Shown: positions 30,118 to 39,413, counted from the first letter of the stretch. The stretch: 64,000 nucleotides of DNA from Rhizobium herbae (GCF_017873135.1 NZ_JAGGJV010000008.1:266791-330790); one strand, 5' to 3'. Numbers and translations are program-made. The notes: a model not told the origin generated them from the letters alone.

Positions 30118-31599
30118 ATGACCGACCTGACCCGCCTGACCATCGCCGAAGCGCGCACCAAACTCGCCGCCAAGGAAATTTCCGCCGTCGAACTGACGGA
30201 GGCCTATATCGGCGCGATCGATGCGGCCAATGGCGCGCTGAATGCCTATGTCGTCACCACGCCGGACAAGGCACGCGACATGGCAAAAGCGTCTGACGCC
30301 CGTATTGCTGCCGGCAAGGCCGGTGCGCTTGAAGGCATTCCGCTCGGGATCAAGGATCTGTTTGGTACCGAAGGTATCCACACCCAGGCCTGCAGCCATA
30401 TTCTCGACGGCTTCAAGCCGAAGTATGAATCCACCGTTACCCAGAACCTGTGGAACGATGGCGCCGTCATGCTCGGCAAGCTCAACATGGACGAGTTTGC
30501 CATGGGCTCGTCGAACGAGAGTTCCTATTACGGCCCGGTGAAAAACCCCTGGCGCGCCAAGGGCTCTAACGTCGATCTGGTTCCCGGCGGTTCCTCCGGC
30601 GGTTCGGCCGCAGCCGTTGCCGCGTTTCTCTGCGCCGGTGCCACGGCAACCGATACCGGCGGCTCGATCCGCCAGCCGGCCGCGTTTACCGGCACGGTCG
30701 GCATCAAGCCGACCTATGGCCGCTGCTCGCGCTGGGGCATCGTCGCCTTCGCCTCGTCGCTCGACCAGGCCGGCCCGATCGCCCGCGACGTGCGCGACGC
30801 GGCGATTCTTTTGAAGTCCATGGCGAGCGTCGATGCCAAGGACACGACCTCCGTCGATCTCCCGGTGCCGGACTATGAGGCGTCGCTCGGCCAGTCGCTG
30901 AAAGGCATGAAGATCGGCATTCCGAAGGAATACCGTGTCGACGGCATGCCGGAAGAGATCGAAACCTTGTGGCAGCAGGGTATTGCCTGGCTCAGGGACG
31001 CCGGTGCCGAGATCGTCGATATCAGCCTGCCGCACACCAAATATGCGCTGCCGGCCTATTATATCGTCGCACCCGCCGAAGCCTCATCCAACCTTGCCCG
31101 CTACGACGGCGTTCGCTATGGCCTGCGCGTCGATGGCAAGGACATTGCCGACATGTATGAGAAGACCCGGGCGGCCGGCTTCGGCACCGAGGTCAAGCGC
31201 CGTATCATGATCGGCACCTATGTGCTGTCTGCCGGCTATTACGACGCCTATTACCTGCAGGCCCAGAAGGTCCGCACCCTGATCAAGCGCGATTTCGAAC
31301 TGGCCTTCCATGCCGGTGTCGACGCGATCCTGACGCCTGCGACCCCATCCTCCGCCTTCGGCATCGCCGACGAGGACCTCGCGTCCGATCCGGTCAAGAT
31401 GTACCTCAACGACATTTTCACCGTGACGGTCAACATGGCGGGTCTGCCGGGCATCGCTGTTCCCGCCGGCCTCGACCACAAGGGCCTGCCGCTCGGCCTG
31501 CAGCTGATCGGCAAGCCGTTCGAGGAGGAAACGCTGTTCAGGACGGCGCATGTCATCGAGCAGGCCGCCGGCAAGTTTTCGCCTTCAAAGTGGTGGTGA
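30118..31599 (+). CDS. gatA: Glutamyl/aspartyl-tRNA amidotransferase subunit A
   Basis: The 493-residue amidase has the Ser-cisSer-Lys triad: lysine in [14 protein letters not shown] and serines in [14 protein letters not shown] and [12 protein letters not shown]. It releases ammonia from glutamine (or asparagine) and passes it to GatB. gatC lies just upstream. The expected partner gatB is about 5.2 kb away at 36789, separated by unrelated genes. Confidence 0.97.
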   Translation: MTDLTRLTIAEARTKLAAKEISAVELTEAYIGAIDAANGALNAYVVTTPDKARDMAKASDARIAAGKAGALEGIPLGIKDLFGTEGIHTQACSHILDGFKPKYESTVTQNLWNDGAVMLGKLNMDEFAMGSSNESSYYGPVKNPWRAKGSNVDLVPGGSSGGSAAAVAAFLCAGATATDTGGSIRQPAAFTGTVGIKPTYGRCSRWGIVAFASSLDQAGPIARDVRDAAILLKSMASVDAKDTTSVDLPVPDYEASLGQSLKGMKIGIPKEYRVDGMPEEIETLWQQGIAWLRDAGAEIVDISLPHTKYALPAYYIVAPAEASSNLARYDGVRYGLRVDGKDIADMYEKTRAAGFGTEVKRRIMIGTYVLSAGYYDAYYLQAQKVRTLIKRDFELAFHAGVDAILTPATPSSAFGIADEDLASDPVKMYLNDIFTVTVNMAGLPGIAVPAGLDHKGLPLGLQLIGKPFEEETLFRTAHVIEQAAGKFSPSKWW

Positions 31600-31756
31600 T
31601 TGGCGGATAACATTCGCTTCACAGGCTTGAGTTCGCATCGAAGGGACGTGTTTGGATTGCAACACGGCCCTTCGTCACTTCTACGGTGCGCGACATTGCG
31701 TTTGCAGCAATCCGTCACGGCGAATGAACCTGCGCTTGCGGGTGGACATTATGCAG

Positions 31757-33373
31757 TCACGCAAACCAGAAGTCGCTCGCACTCAGATCATTCACGCCGG
31801 CGATGGTGAGATCATTGTCAACATCGAAGTGAATGATGCTGCTCCCCCCGGATGAATCGATGTCCAGATCGGCAAAATTGTGAATGTCGATTGCCCCAAG
31901 GGCCTTTAGGTCGATGATATCCTTGCCCTTTTGAAAGTCGGCCATGTCGTGCCCATTTTGCGGGGCGAAGACGAACCGGTCGGCACCGCTTCCGCCGAGC
32001 AGGGTGTCGTTGCCAATGCCGCCAGTCAGCGTGTCGTTTCCGTCTCCACCCTTGAGGACATTCTGCGAGCCGCCGAAAACGGTGAGATGATCATTCCCCG
32101 AACCGCCATCCAGAAAGCTCGCTCCGACAGAGTTGCGCGCGACGGTGGCCAAGAGTGTGTCGTTGCCGGAGCCGCCGAACAGATGGTTTTCCGCTTGAGA
32201 ACCATCTGTCACATCGGCTTCGGCCTTCACTGAGAGAAGGGCCTTGAGATGATCGTTGCCGGAACCTCCGTCCAGGACATTCGAAACGTCGTACAAGCTA
32301 CGGTGTGGAAAGCTCGGCCCGCCGTGAGCATCGGCATCGAGGCACGCCGTCAGAGCGTCCTTTCCATCGCCGCCCTTCAGCTGGTTTAGCGCCTTGACAA
32401 ATCCGCCACGCGCGGTGGAGGCTGCACTGAGACTGTCATCTCCCTTGCCTCCATCCAGGCGGTTGGTGACATCCGTGGCGGCGTTCTCGCCATCGGTGGA
32501 ATGCGTCGCCTTCAGGACGTCATTGCCTCCATCACCCCAGAGTTCGTTGATGCCCACCGGTGCCCGCGAGTTTGAATCTGTCAGATTGTATGCTCGCAGC
32601 ACGTCATTGCCCGTACCCCCGTGAAGGGCGTTCGACACCAGTTCGGTGGCATTGGACACCCCCATGGCTGAGGCATCGAGAACATCGTTACCGTTCCCGC
32701 CGCTGAGAGTGTTGATGGCCTTGGCGATGAAGCCGTTGAACTCTGTCTTGGCCAGAGCGGTGATGCGATCGTCACCCGAACCGCCTGCGACGGAATTCAT
32801 CGCGATGTTGCCGTCAAGTGCGCCACGGGTGTCGGCAACGACATGGATCGTGTCGTTGCCGCTCCCGCCGAGAACGCGGGTCGCTACGGTCACATTGCCG
32901 AATACGGCGAACACGACATTGGCCTTTGCGGTGATAACATCGTTGCCCTGGCCGCCGTCGAGCAGGAGCTTCGCGGTCAAATCGTGATCCTGAATGGTCG
33001 CGTCTCCGCCCCGAAGGCTTACAATAGCATTGAGAGTATCGTTGCCTGCGCCGCCGCTCTGGATTGCACGTCCATGAACAGGTTGAGTGCCTTGTAGTGG
33101 TACGACGATTTTGGTCGTCAGCGTGTCGTTACCGCTGCCGCCGAAGAGCGTCGTTCGGTTGAACGTGCTCCTCAGTTCGTCATTGCCGCCAAGGCCGAAG
33201 ACAATGTCGCCTCCTGCCTGTGCGCTGAGCGTGTCGTTGCGATTGGTGCCAACGATCACATTGTCTGGATCGATAAGGAATGGCCACTCAATCGTCGCAA
33301 GATCTGCAAGGCGCTGGTTGGTGCTCGCTGCCCGTTGAGCGAACAGGCTTTTCGTTTCGCTTAAAACCACCAT
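31757..33373 (-). CDS. RTX calcium-binding repeat protein, probably type I secreted
   Basis: The ATG at 33373 (after a GGAG site) gives 538 residues. There is no Sec signal. About 14 nonapeptide-like motifs of the GGxGND(T/V)L kind are spread along the whole chain, most separated by 25-45 residues instead of being stacked. The last 70 residues (ADRFVFAPQNGHD...DFQKGKDIIDLKALG...FWFA) look like the C-terminal cap and uncleaved secretion signal of serralysin-type RTX proteins. No enzymatic domain is seen, so an adhesin or surface-layer-like calcium protein is likely. No type I secretion genes are adjacent. Confidence 0.85.
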   Translation of the reverse strand: MVVLSETKSLFAQRAASTNQRLADLATIEWPFLIDPDNVIVGTNRNDTLSAQAGGDIVFGLGGNDELRSTFNRTTLFGGSGNDTLTTKIVVPLQGTQPVHGRAIQSGGAGNDTLNAIVSLRGGDATIQDHDLTAKLLLDGGQGNDVITAKANVVFAVFGNVTVATRVLGGSGNDTIHVVADTRGALDGNIAMNSVAGGSGDDRITALAKTEFNGFIAKAINTLSGGNGNDVLDASAMGVSNATELVSNALHGGTGNDVLRAYNLTDSNSRAPVGINELWGDGGNDVLKATHSTDGENAATDVTNRLDGGKGDDSLSAASTARGGFVKALNQLKGGDGKDALTACLDADAHGGPSFPHRSLYDVSNVLDGGSGNDHLKALLSVKAEADVTDGSQAENHLFGGSGNDTLLATVARNSVGASFLDGGSGNDHLTVFGGSQNVLKGGDGNDTLTGGIGNDTLLGGSGADRFVFAPQNGHDMADFQKGKDIIDLKALGAIDIHNFADLDIDSSGGSSIIHFDVDNDLTIAGVNDLSASDFWFA

Positions 33374-33782
33374 CTTCTTCTCCGTCTTGGTAAATGCTGC
33401 CGGTATCCCAAACACTTCCCGAGCCTCCGGGGGTATGATCGTGTCTCTGGCAGGGGGCGGGATAGTTAGCGCTATGCAGGCAGGCCGAAGAGAGAATCAT
33501 CGCCTAAAGCAGCGATGGTTTCCAGCAGCGCAATGGTTCTCATTTGGGTGCAATTTCATCTGAATTGATGAGCCGTGTAGGTCAAAAGTACTCAGTTCTC
33601 GGATGAGCCAAATGGAGAAAGCCGTAATGATAACGAATTGCGAGAAAATCTGAGGCGTCAGATTGGTCGATTGCGAGAACGGTGATGGCGTACGCGCGGC
33701 GGCTTCTGGAATAAAACCAGGACGTGTCTGCGACTCGCCAAGAATCGATTCGGATGGTTTCATGGGATGAGAGAGGTGCTTC
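33374..33782. other. Divergent intergenic region between the RTX and GNAT genes
   Basis: About 410 bases separate the two divergent starts. No ORF with a plausible ribosome site, hairpin terminator or recognised operator was found. Promoters of both genes should lie here. Confidence 0.4.
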
Positions 33783-34292
33783 ATGATTGTCACCCGCCAT
33801 GCCCGGCAGGAAGATGTATCCGCGCTCGTCGACATAGGTCTGCAGGCGTGGGAGAGGGCCGTGTCCGGCCTTGTCGACGCGCAGGGCATGCGCCGTGTCG
33901 CGGAACTGTCGTTTCTGTCCTTCCTGAGATCGAGTTGGTTTTCGGTCAGTGTCATCGAGAGTGGCGGTACCGTCGTCGGCTGGGCGGCCCGTGAAGATCG
34001 CGATGGCAACATCTCCGATCTCTGGATAGAGCCCGCGGCCCAGCGCAGCGGTCTCGGCTCTGCGCTGCTTGCGGAGCTGGAGAGCAGGATCCTTGCCGAG
34101 GGCTTTGGCGCTGCCGTCATCAAGACGCATGCGCAGAACACCCAGGCGATCGGGTTCTTTCGCAAGCATGGATATTCGATCAGCTCGCTCTCAACTGCCT
34201 ACGCGCCCAAACTCGACAGGGACGTCGAAACGGTCGGCATGACCAAAACTCTGGAAGAGCCTGTTGTCCAATTGGGGCAGCAGTGGTTTTGA
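33783..34292 (+). CDS. GNAT family N-acetyltransferase
   Basis: The 169-residue protein has the GNAT core: N-terminal VTRHARQEDVSALVDIGLQAWE, WAAREDRDGNISDLWIEPAAQRSGLGSALLAELESR containing the acetyl-CoA loop (Q/RxxGxG/A), and AQNTQAIGFFRKHGYSI near the end. The substrate is unknown. It begins the accessory stretch between gatA and gatB and is convergent with yjhX. Confidence 0.88.
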   Translation: MIVTRHARQEDVSALVDIGLQAWERAVSGLVDAQGMRRVAELSFLSFLRSSWFSVSVIESGGTVVGWAAREDRDGNISDLWIEPAAQRSGLGSALLAELESRILAEGFGAAVIKTHAQNTQAIGFFRKHGYSISSLSTAYAPKLDRDVETVGMTKTLEEPVVQLGQQWF

Positions 34293-34370
34293 GCAGAACG
34301 CTCATATGCCCGGAATCATGTATCGATGTCCCGGCGAGAGCGTTCATCCGCTCCCGCCGGGATATCTCCG

Positions 34371-34628
34371 TCAGCGGTTGTTCAACTGCGCCCGCACAAG
34401 AACGAGGCCGCGTTGGGTGATCCGGTAGGGTCTGCCGCCGGAGGAGGAGATTGCCTTCTTGCGCTTCAGCTTGCGGAAAAGCTCCAGCCCGAAATCGGGA
34501 TAGAGCCAGCCGTCGCGCGTGAAGCATCGGGCCTGGTCGATCGTTTTACCGTTTAAGCGGATGATTTCGATGCGCCCGCCCTGGGCCATGAGGTGAAGAA
34601 TACGCTGTTCGTCGCGTGAAATGTCCAT
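34371..34628 (-). CDS. yjhX: YjhX family toxin (UPF0386)
   Basis: From the internal ATG at 34628 the product has 85 residues, the same length as E. coli YjhX, and the same layout: MDISRDEQRILHLMAQGGRI at the start, CFTRDGWLYPDFGLELFRKLKRKKAI in the middle and GRPYRITQRGLVLVRAQLNNR at the end. E. coli YjhX is described as a toxin of the YjhX-YjhQ pair, where YjhQ is a GNAT acetyltransferase. A GNAT gene lies convergently at 33783-34292, but classical pairs are co-directional. Two near-identical palindromes lie 20-66 bases upstream. The longer ORF to 34754 would run over them and is rejected. Confidence 0.88.
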   Translation of the reverse strand: MDISRDEQRILHLMAQGGRIEIIRLNGKTIDQARCFTRDGWLYPDFGLELFRKLKRKKAISSSGGRPYRITQRGLVLVRAQLNNR

Positions 34629-34647
34629 TGATGGTGAGATCCGAAAG

Positions 34648-34663
34648 GCGTTCGGTTGAACGC
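34648..34663. promoter_or_regulatory. Palindromic operator 1 upstream of yjhX
   Basis: GCGTTCGGTTGAACGC is a near-perfect 16-base palindrome with arms GCGTTC/GAACGC. It is repeated at 34679 with a 31-base offset (about three helical turns), which favours cooperative binding by one dimeric regulator. Both lie in the yjhX promoter region. Confidence 0.6.
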
Positions 34664-34678
34664 ATGAAAACGGGTCTG

Positions 34679-34694
34679 GCGTTCGGTCGAACGT
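34679..34694. promoter_or_regulatory. Palindromic operator 2 upstream of yjhX
   Basis: GCGTTCGGTCGAACGT repeats the first palindrome with two changes. Identical core arms (CGTTC/GAACG) and same-face spacing suggest a shared repressor. The spacing GTTC-N4-GAAC differs from the GAAC-N7-GAAC LexA site, so this is not an SOS box. Confidence 0.6.
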
Positions 34695-34822
34695 CAGGGC
34701 TTCGTTTTCCGGCCCGTGCGCGCAAAAGGTTTTGCGGGCAGGGCCCTCAGGCAATCTCAGACAAGGAGAACATCAAAACTCCATAAGGACGACCGCTTTT
34801 TAAGCGAAAGAGGAGAGCGTCG

Positions 34823-35728
34823 TCAAGAATGCGCTGGGAACATCAGCGACTGATGAAGCCCAAGCCCCGCCATCACGCCATCGGCGGAAACGAGCGTGAT
34901 GTTGCCGAACGCGCGGGCAATGTCGCCGGCGGCGTAGACCCCCGCGACACTGGTCGCCTTCATGGCGTCCGTGGCGATGATCTTGCCGGCGGCGGTTTCC
35001 TCCAGCGCGCAGCCGAAGGTCTGGGCGATGGTGCCGCGCATATGTAGGTCCGGCCCGACGAACAGCGCCTTGACCTCGACGCTCCGCCCGTTCTCCAGAC
35101 ATACCCGCAACATCTCGCCCGTGCCCGTCTCGATGGCGCTGACAAGGCCTGCCTGCAGGCTGACCTTGCGTCTTTCGAGAAGAGCGAAGGCGCCCTCGTC
35201 CGGCTCCGGCATGCCGTTGGTAAACAGGGTGACATCGCCCCAGTCGGCAACCACGGCCGCCTGATGCGCCGACATCGGATGCGTTGCCAGAACGCCGAGC
35301 GGCCCGCCGCCGATTTCATAGCCGTGGCAATAGGGGCAATGCAGCACGGTCTTGCCCCAGCGTTCTTTCAGGCCGGGAATCTCGGGCAGGCGGTCTTCCA
35401 TGCCGCTGGCGAGAAGCAAACGACGCGTGGCGATGCTGTCGTGTCCCGCAACGTGAACGCGGAAATCGTCGATCATGCCTTCCGCAGAGAGAGCCTCGCC
35501 TTCGATGAAGGTCACGGTCGGATAGGCGGCGAGCTGCGCCCGCGCATCGGCCAGAATCTCAAGACCCGATTTGCCGTCGAGCGCCAGAACGCCGTGTGAA
35601 TGCGCGGCAAAACGGTTGCGCGGTGTTCCACTGTCGATGATTGTGACACGCCGTCGTGCACGGGCGAGAATGTAGGCTGCGGACAATCCGGCAAAACCGC
35701 CGCCGATGATGATTGCGTCCTGTTGCAT
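34823..35728 (-). CDS. Thioredoxin-reductase-like NAD(P)/FAD oxidoreductase
   Basis: Starting at MQQDAIIIGGGFAGLSAAYILAR (ATG 35728) the protein has 301 residues. It has an FAD Rossmann motif at the N-terminus, a redox-active CPYCHG motif near residue 138 (thioredoxin reductases have CATC), an NAD(P) region, and SVAGVYAAGDIARAF near the end that closes the FAD site. The CPYCHG form is typical of TrxB-like flavoproteins often paired with Rrf2 or other redox regulators. The reduced partner is unknown. The Rrf2 gene ends 77 bases upstream on the same strand. Confidence 0.88.
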   Translation of the reverse strand: MQQDAIIIGGGFAGLSAAYILARARRRVTIIDSGTPRNRFAAHSHGVLALDGKSGLEILADARAQLAAYPTVTFIEGEALSAEGMIDDFRVHVAGHDSIATRRLLLASGMEDRLPEIPGLKERWGKTVLHCPYCHGYEIGGGPLGVLATHPMSAHQAAVVADWGDVTLFTNGMPEPDEGAFALLERRKVSLQAGLVSAIETGTGEMLRVCLENGRSVEVKALFVGPDLHMRGTIAQTFGCALEETAAGKIIATDAMKATSVAGVYAAGDIARAFGNITLVSADGVMAGLGLHQSLMFPAHS

Positions 35729-35805
35729 GGTCTTTCCTTTCATGGCTCCGCCGGCCGGACGCCCGAGAGGGAAACCGGATGGCGAACGACTGGAGATGGT
35801 CAATG

Positions 35806-36258
35806 TCAGCCGAGCTGTTTCAGCGTGGCTCTGTGTTCGGCAAAGCGCCGCTTGAAGTCGTCGGCGAGCGTGGCAAGCGTGACTTCGCCCAGCCGCGCGA
35901 TCAGCATCGCCTCGGCATCGCGGAATGCATCGTCCAGGGCATGATTGACCGCCTGTTCGACAAGGCAGCCGGGGCTTTCGCTGACATTGCCCATCTGGAA
36001 CAGCATGGGCTCGCCAAGGGCGGCATAGATATCGCGCATGCTGACGTCTTCGAGTGCCCGGGCGAGCGTCCAGCCGCCGCCATGGCCGCGGACGGAGGTA
36101 ACGAGCCCGGTCTCGCGCAGCCCGGCCATGGTGCGGCGGACGACGACGGGATTGGTGTGGAGGCAGGTCGCGAGCTCTTCCGACGTCATCGGACGATCGC
36201 GCTCTGCCATGTGCAGCAGCGCGTGCAGCACTGCGGAAAGGCGGCTGTTTCTTTTCAT
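35806..36258 (-). CDS. Rrf2-family transcriptional regulator
   Basis: The 150-residue protein opens with a winged helix: MKRNSRLSAVLHALLHMAERDRPMTSEELATCLHTNPVVVRRTMAGLRETGLVTSVRGHGGGWTLAR matches Rrf2/BadM proteins. Iron-sulfur regulators of the family carry three clustered cysteines after residue 90; here only one cysteine (PGC) remains there, so a NsrR/IscR-type cluster is unlikely. It probably controls itself and the following flavoprotein gene in response to redox state. The ATG has no ribosome site and the -10 element ends 6 bases before it, so the mRNA is likely leaderless. Confidence 0.87.
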   Translation of the reverse strand: MKRNSRLSAVLHALLHMAERDRPMTSEELATCLHTNPVVVRRTMAGLRETGLVTSVRGHGGGWTLARALEDVSMRDIYAALGEPMLFQMGNVSESPGCLVEQAVNHALDDAFRDAEAMLIARLGEVTLATLADDFKRRFAEHRATLKQLG

Positions 36259-36294
36259 GTAATAATAATAGTTACGAATAGGATCGCGTGTCAA
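36259..36294 (-). promoter_or_regulatory. Promoter and dyad of the rrf2-flavoprotein operon (leaderless start)
   Basis: On the minus strand TTGACA (36289-36294), an 18-base spacer and TATTAT (36265-36270) form a strong sigma-70 promoter. The expected transcription start falls on the A of the rrf2 ATG at 36258. The 17-base near-dyad GTAATAATAATAGTTAC (36259-36275) covers the -10 element and is a good candidate for Rrf2 autorepression. Confidence 0.65.
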
Positions 36295-36330
36295 GCCGGA
36301 TCGAAAATTCGAGAGACGGTGGGGCAGCAA

Positions 36331-36639
36331 TTATCTGATGAAAGCGAGAGCGTATGGAAACCAGATAGGGGCTGAAAGCCATGCCGCAAGCGCGGCGATA
36401 TGAAGGGTGACGATCAGCATGAGCTCGGTGCGAAACGGCTCTTTCCGCGTCTTGTGTCGAAGCAGCTCTTGTCCCGCGACAGCGCCGAGGCTGCCGCCGA
36501 TCAGCGCGAGGCCGAGTAGTCTGCTTTCCGGCACGCGCCAATGCCCTTCGCGGGCCGCGTCCTTGTCCCACCAGAAGACGCAGAAGGTGATGATGTTGAT
36601 CAGCAGAATGATCAGGACGATGGTCTGGCTCGTTGTCAT
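36331..36639 (-). CDS. DUF1294 family membrane protein
   Basis: With the ATG at 36639 the protein has 102 residues and about three membrane segments: IVLIILLINIITFCVFWWDK, then the conserved RVPESRLLGLALIGGSLGAVAGQELLRHKTRKEPFR, then a last hydrophobic segment. WDK and the HKTRKEPF motif are DUF1294 hallmarks. Function is unknown. It is divergent from gatB (about 150 bases). Confidence 0.88.
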   Translation of the reverse strand: MTTSQTIVLIILLINIITFCVFWWDKDAAREGHWRVPESRLLGLALIGGSLGAVAGQELLRHKTRKEPFRTELMLIVTLHIAALAAWLSAPIWFPYALAFIR

Positions 36640-36788
36640 GGTTTCATCTTGGCAGGCAGGTCTGAACGGACTGCAAACGCGCCGTCTCCGGCGGGTTTGC
36701 ATGACCTTCACGCGCGACAAGCCTTGCACGCCATAGCCAATTGTTCTACCCAGAGAAACACGAATTTAAGCTTACAGAAGAGCATTCC

Positions 36789-38291
36789 ATGACCCTCGTC
36801 GACGTCCGCATCTCCGAACCGAAACGCTATATTCCCGGCGCCACAGGCGACTGGGAAGTCATCATCGGCCTTGAAGTCCATGCCCAGGTGACCAGCAATT
36901 CGAAGCTGTTTTCGGGTGCGTCGACGACGTTCGGCAACGCGCCGAACTCCAACGTTTCGCTGGTCGACGCGGCGATGCCCGGCATGCTGCCCGTCATCAA
37001 CGAGGAATGCGTCAAGCAGGCCGTGCGCACCGGTCTTGGCCTGAAGGCCCAGATCAACAAGCGCTCGATCTTCGACCGCAAGAACTACTTTTATCCCGAT
37101 CTGCCGCAGGGCTACCAGATCTCCCAGTTCAAGGATCCGATCGTCGGCGAAGGCAAGATCATCATCTCGGTCGGGCCCGATCGTCAGGGCCAGTTCGAGG
37201 ATATCGAAATCGGCATCGAACGGCTGCATCTGGAACAGGATGCCGGCAAGTCGATGCACGACCAGAGCCCGACCATGTCCTATGTCGACCTCAACCGTTC
37301 AGGCGTGGCGTTGATGGAAATCGTCTCCAAGCCGGACATGCGCTCGTCGGATGAAGCCAAGGCCTATGTCACCAAGCTGCGGTCTATCGTGCGTTATCTC
37401 GGCACCTGCGACGGCAACATGGACGAGGGCTCGATGCGCGCCGACGTCAACGTCTCCGTGCGCCGCCCCGGCGAGGATTTCGGCACGCGCTGCGAAATCA
37501 AGAACGTCAACTCCATCCGCTTCATCGGTCAGGCGATCGAATACGAAGCCCGCCGCCAGATCGGCATTCTGGAGGATGGCGGCTCGATCGACCAGGAAAC
37601 CCGCCTGTTCGACCCGAACAAGGGTGAGACCCGCTCGATGCGCTCCAAGGAAGATGCGCATGACTACCGCTATTTCCCCGATCCGGACCTTTTGCCGCTG
37701 GAATTCGACGATGCTTTCGTCGCGGCGCTGAAGGCCGATCTGCCGGAACTGCCCGACGACAAGAAGGAGCGCTTCGTGCGCGACCTCGGCCTGTCGATCT
37801 ATGACGCCTCCGTCCTGGTTTCCGAAAAGGCGATCGCCGATTATTTCGAGGCTGTCGCTGCCGGCCGCGACGGCAAGATCGCCGCCAACTGGGTGATCAA
37901 CGATTTGCTCGGTGCCTTGAACAAAGCCGGCAAAGGCATTGAAGAGACTCCGGTTTCGCCCGCCCAGCTCGGAGCCATCCTCGACCTTATCAAGTCCGAA
38001 GTCATCTCCGGCAAGATCGCCAAGGACCTGTTCGAAATCATCTGGACCGAGGGCGGCGACCCGGCCGAACTGGTCGAGTCTCGCGGCATGAAGCAGGTGA
38101 CCGACACCGGCGCCATCGAGAAGGCTGTGGATGAAATCATCGCCGCCAACCCGGATCAGGTCGCCAAGGTTCAGGCCAAGCCCTCGCTTGCCGGCTGGTT
38201 CGTCGGCCAGGTGATGAAATCGACCGGAGGCAAGGCCAACCCGCAGGCCGTACAGGCTCTGGTCAAGGCCAAGCTCGGCATCGAGGAATGA
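36789..38291 (+). CDS. gatB: Aspartyl/glutamyl-tRNA amidotransferase subunit B
   Basis: The ATG at 36789 gives 500 residues. [22 protein letters not shown] starts the catalytic cradle domain; the kinase/amidation site follows with [19 protein letters not shown] and [21 protein letters not shown]. The C-terminal YqeY-like tRNA-binding domain ends [17 protein letters not shown]. GatB phosphorylates the misacylated Glu or Asp on the tRNA and amidates it with ammonia from GatA. The partner genes gatCA are 5.2 kb upstream on the same strand. Confidence 0.97.
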   Translation: MTLVDVRISEPKRYIPGATGDWEVIIGLEVHAQVTSNSKLFSGASTTFGNAPNSNVSLVDAAMPGMLPVINEECVKQAVRTGLGLKAQINKRSIFDRKNYFYPDLPQGYQISQFKDPIVGEGKIIISVGPDRQGQFEDIEIGIERLHLEQDAGKSMHDQSPTMSYVDLNRSGVALMEIVSKPDMRSSDEAKAYVTKLRSIVRYLGTCDGNMDEGSMRADVNVSVRRPGEDFGTRCEIKNVNSIRFIGQAIEYEARRQIGILEDGGSIDQETRLFDPNKGETRSMRSKEDAHDYRYFPDPDLLPLEFDDAFVAALKADLPELPDDKKERFVRDLGLSIYDASVLVSEKAIADYFEAVAAGRDGKIAANWVINDLLGALNKAGKGIEETPVSPAQLGAILDLIKSEVISGKIAKDLFEIIWTEGGDPAELVESRGMKQVTDTGAIEKAVDEIIAANPDQVAKVQAKPSLAGWFVGQVMKSTGGKANPQAVQALVKAKLGIEE

Positions 38292-38353
38292 GCAATTCCA
38301 GGAAAAGTGTGAAGCGGGTTTCCGTCCGGAATTGCGATTGAAAGGCCCAAAAC

Positions 38354-38851
38354 ATGTTCTTCGTCCGCACAGCGTCAGAGCGTGATCTCGTAAAGGTGAG
38401 CGCGCTTCTCGGCGAAACCTGGCACGCGACCTATGACTCGCTCTATGGCGCCGACAAAGTGGCGGAGCTGACGGCGAAATGGCATTCGGTGCCGGCGCTG
38501 AAGATACGGCTGGCCCGCAAGAATGCCGAATTCGTGGTGGCGGACAACGGCAAGGACATCGGCGGTATGGGCTATGCCGCCATGTCCGAAACGCTGAAGA
38601 AGGGCGCGGTCCTGCATCAGCTCTACGTGCATCCCAGGTTCCAGCGCCAGGGTATCGGCCGCGACATGTTCGCCGAACTCGAAACCTGCTTTCCCGATGC
38701 CGAATTCATGCAGCTTGAGGTCGAGCCGCAGAACCATCCGGCCATCTCCTTCTACGAAGCGCACGGCTTTGTGAAAATCGGCGAGACCACGAACTGTGGC
38801 GACGGCCAGTCGGGTATCCCGGCGATCATCATGGAAAAGCCGCTCGGTTGA
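38354..38851 (+). CDS. GNAT family N-acetyltransferase
   Basis: The 165-residue protein has the GNAT fold: VRTASERDLVKVSALLGETWHATYDSLYG, LYVHPRFQRQGIGRDMFAELE (acetyl-CoA loop RQGIG) and EPQNHPAISFYEAHGFVKIGE. The substrate is unknown. It follows gatB by 62 bases on the same strand, and a second unrelated-looking GNAT gene follows by 88 bases. Confidence 0.9.
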   Translation: MFFVRTASERDLVKVSALLGETWHATYDSLYGADKVAELTAKWHSVPALKIRLARKNAEFVVADNGKDIGGMGYAAMSETLKKGAVLHQLYVHPRFQRQGIGRDMFAELETCFPDAEFMQLEVEPQNHPAISFYEAHGFVKIGETTNCGDGQSGIPAIIMEKPLG

Positions 38852-38939
38852 GCAGTTTGCAAACTGCGTTCCGCGCCGTTGTCACATTTCCTTCTTCATC
38901 CACTGGCAAGCCTCGGGACGAAAACGGGAATCTGATGAA

Positions 38940-39413
38940 ATGCGCGGACCAGAACTGAGATTGTCGATCAGGAAGGCTTATCGGGGCGATCTGCCGGACA
39001 TCATCGCATTGTTCGCATCGGACACCGTCGGCGGCCATGGCGACACGAACGATCCGGACGCTTTCGCTGATTATCTCGCGGCATTTGAGCGCATCACGGC
39101 AACACCCAACGAGGCGCTGTATGTGGCTGTGCTGGACGGAGAGGTGGTAGGCACTTTCCAGGCCACGATCCTGACGACGCTTGTCGGCCGTGGCAGCTCT
39201 AATTTGATGATCGAGGCTGTCCAGACGCGCCACGACGTGCGCGGCAGGGGGATCGGCGAGGCGATGATGCGGTTTGCTGTCGATGCAGCCCGTGCTCAAG
39301 GTTTTTCCAAGGTGCAGCTGACATCGAACAAGGACCGCAAGGACGCCCATCGTTTCTATGAACGTGTGGGTTTTGAGCCCTCCCATCTCGGCTTCAAGAT
39401 GCGGTTGAAATGA
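38940..39413 (+). CDS. GNAT family N-acetyltransferase
   Basis: From the ATG at 38940 the product has 157 residues: LRLSIRKAYRGDLPDIIALFASD, then VQTRHDVRGRGIGEAMMRFAVDAAR with the acetyl-CoA loop RGRGIG, and LTSNKDRKDAHRFYERVGFEPSHLGFKMRL. The C-terminus (KDRKDAHRFYERVGF) resembles aminoglycoside/PhnO-like small-molecule acetylases, but no substrate can be named. The longer in-frame ORF from 38796 overlaps the previous gene and is not used. Confidence 0.88.
   Translation: MRGPELRLSIRKAYRGDLPDIIALFASDTVGGHGDTNDPDAFADYLAAFERITATPNEALYVAVLDGEVVGTFQATILTTLVGRGSSNLMIEAVQTRHDVRGRGIGEAMMRFAVDAARAQGFSKVQLTSNKDRKDAHRFYERVGFEPSHLGFKMRLK

Noticed and set aside
34648..34694. Palindromes upstream of yjhX as LexA sites
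   Set aside because: They are GTTC-N4-GAAC inverted repeats; the alphaproteobacterial LexA site is the direct repeat GAAC-N7-GAAC.
34629..34754. Longer yjhX start at 34754
   Set aside because: The extra 42 residues run through the paired palindromes and have no counterpart in YjhX, which is 85 residues long in E. coli.
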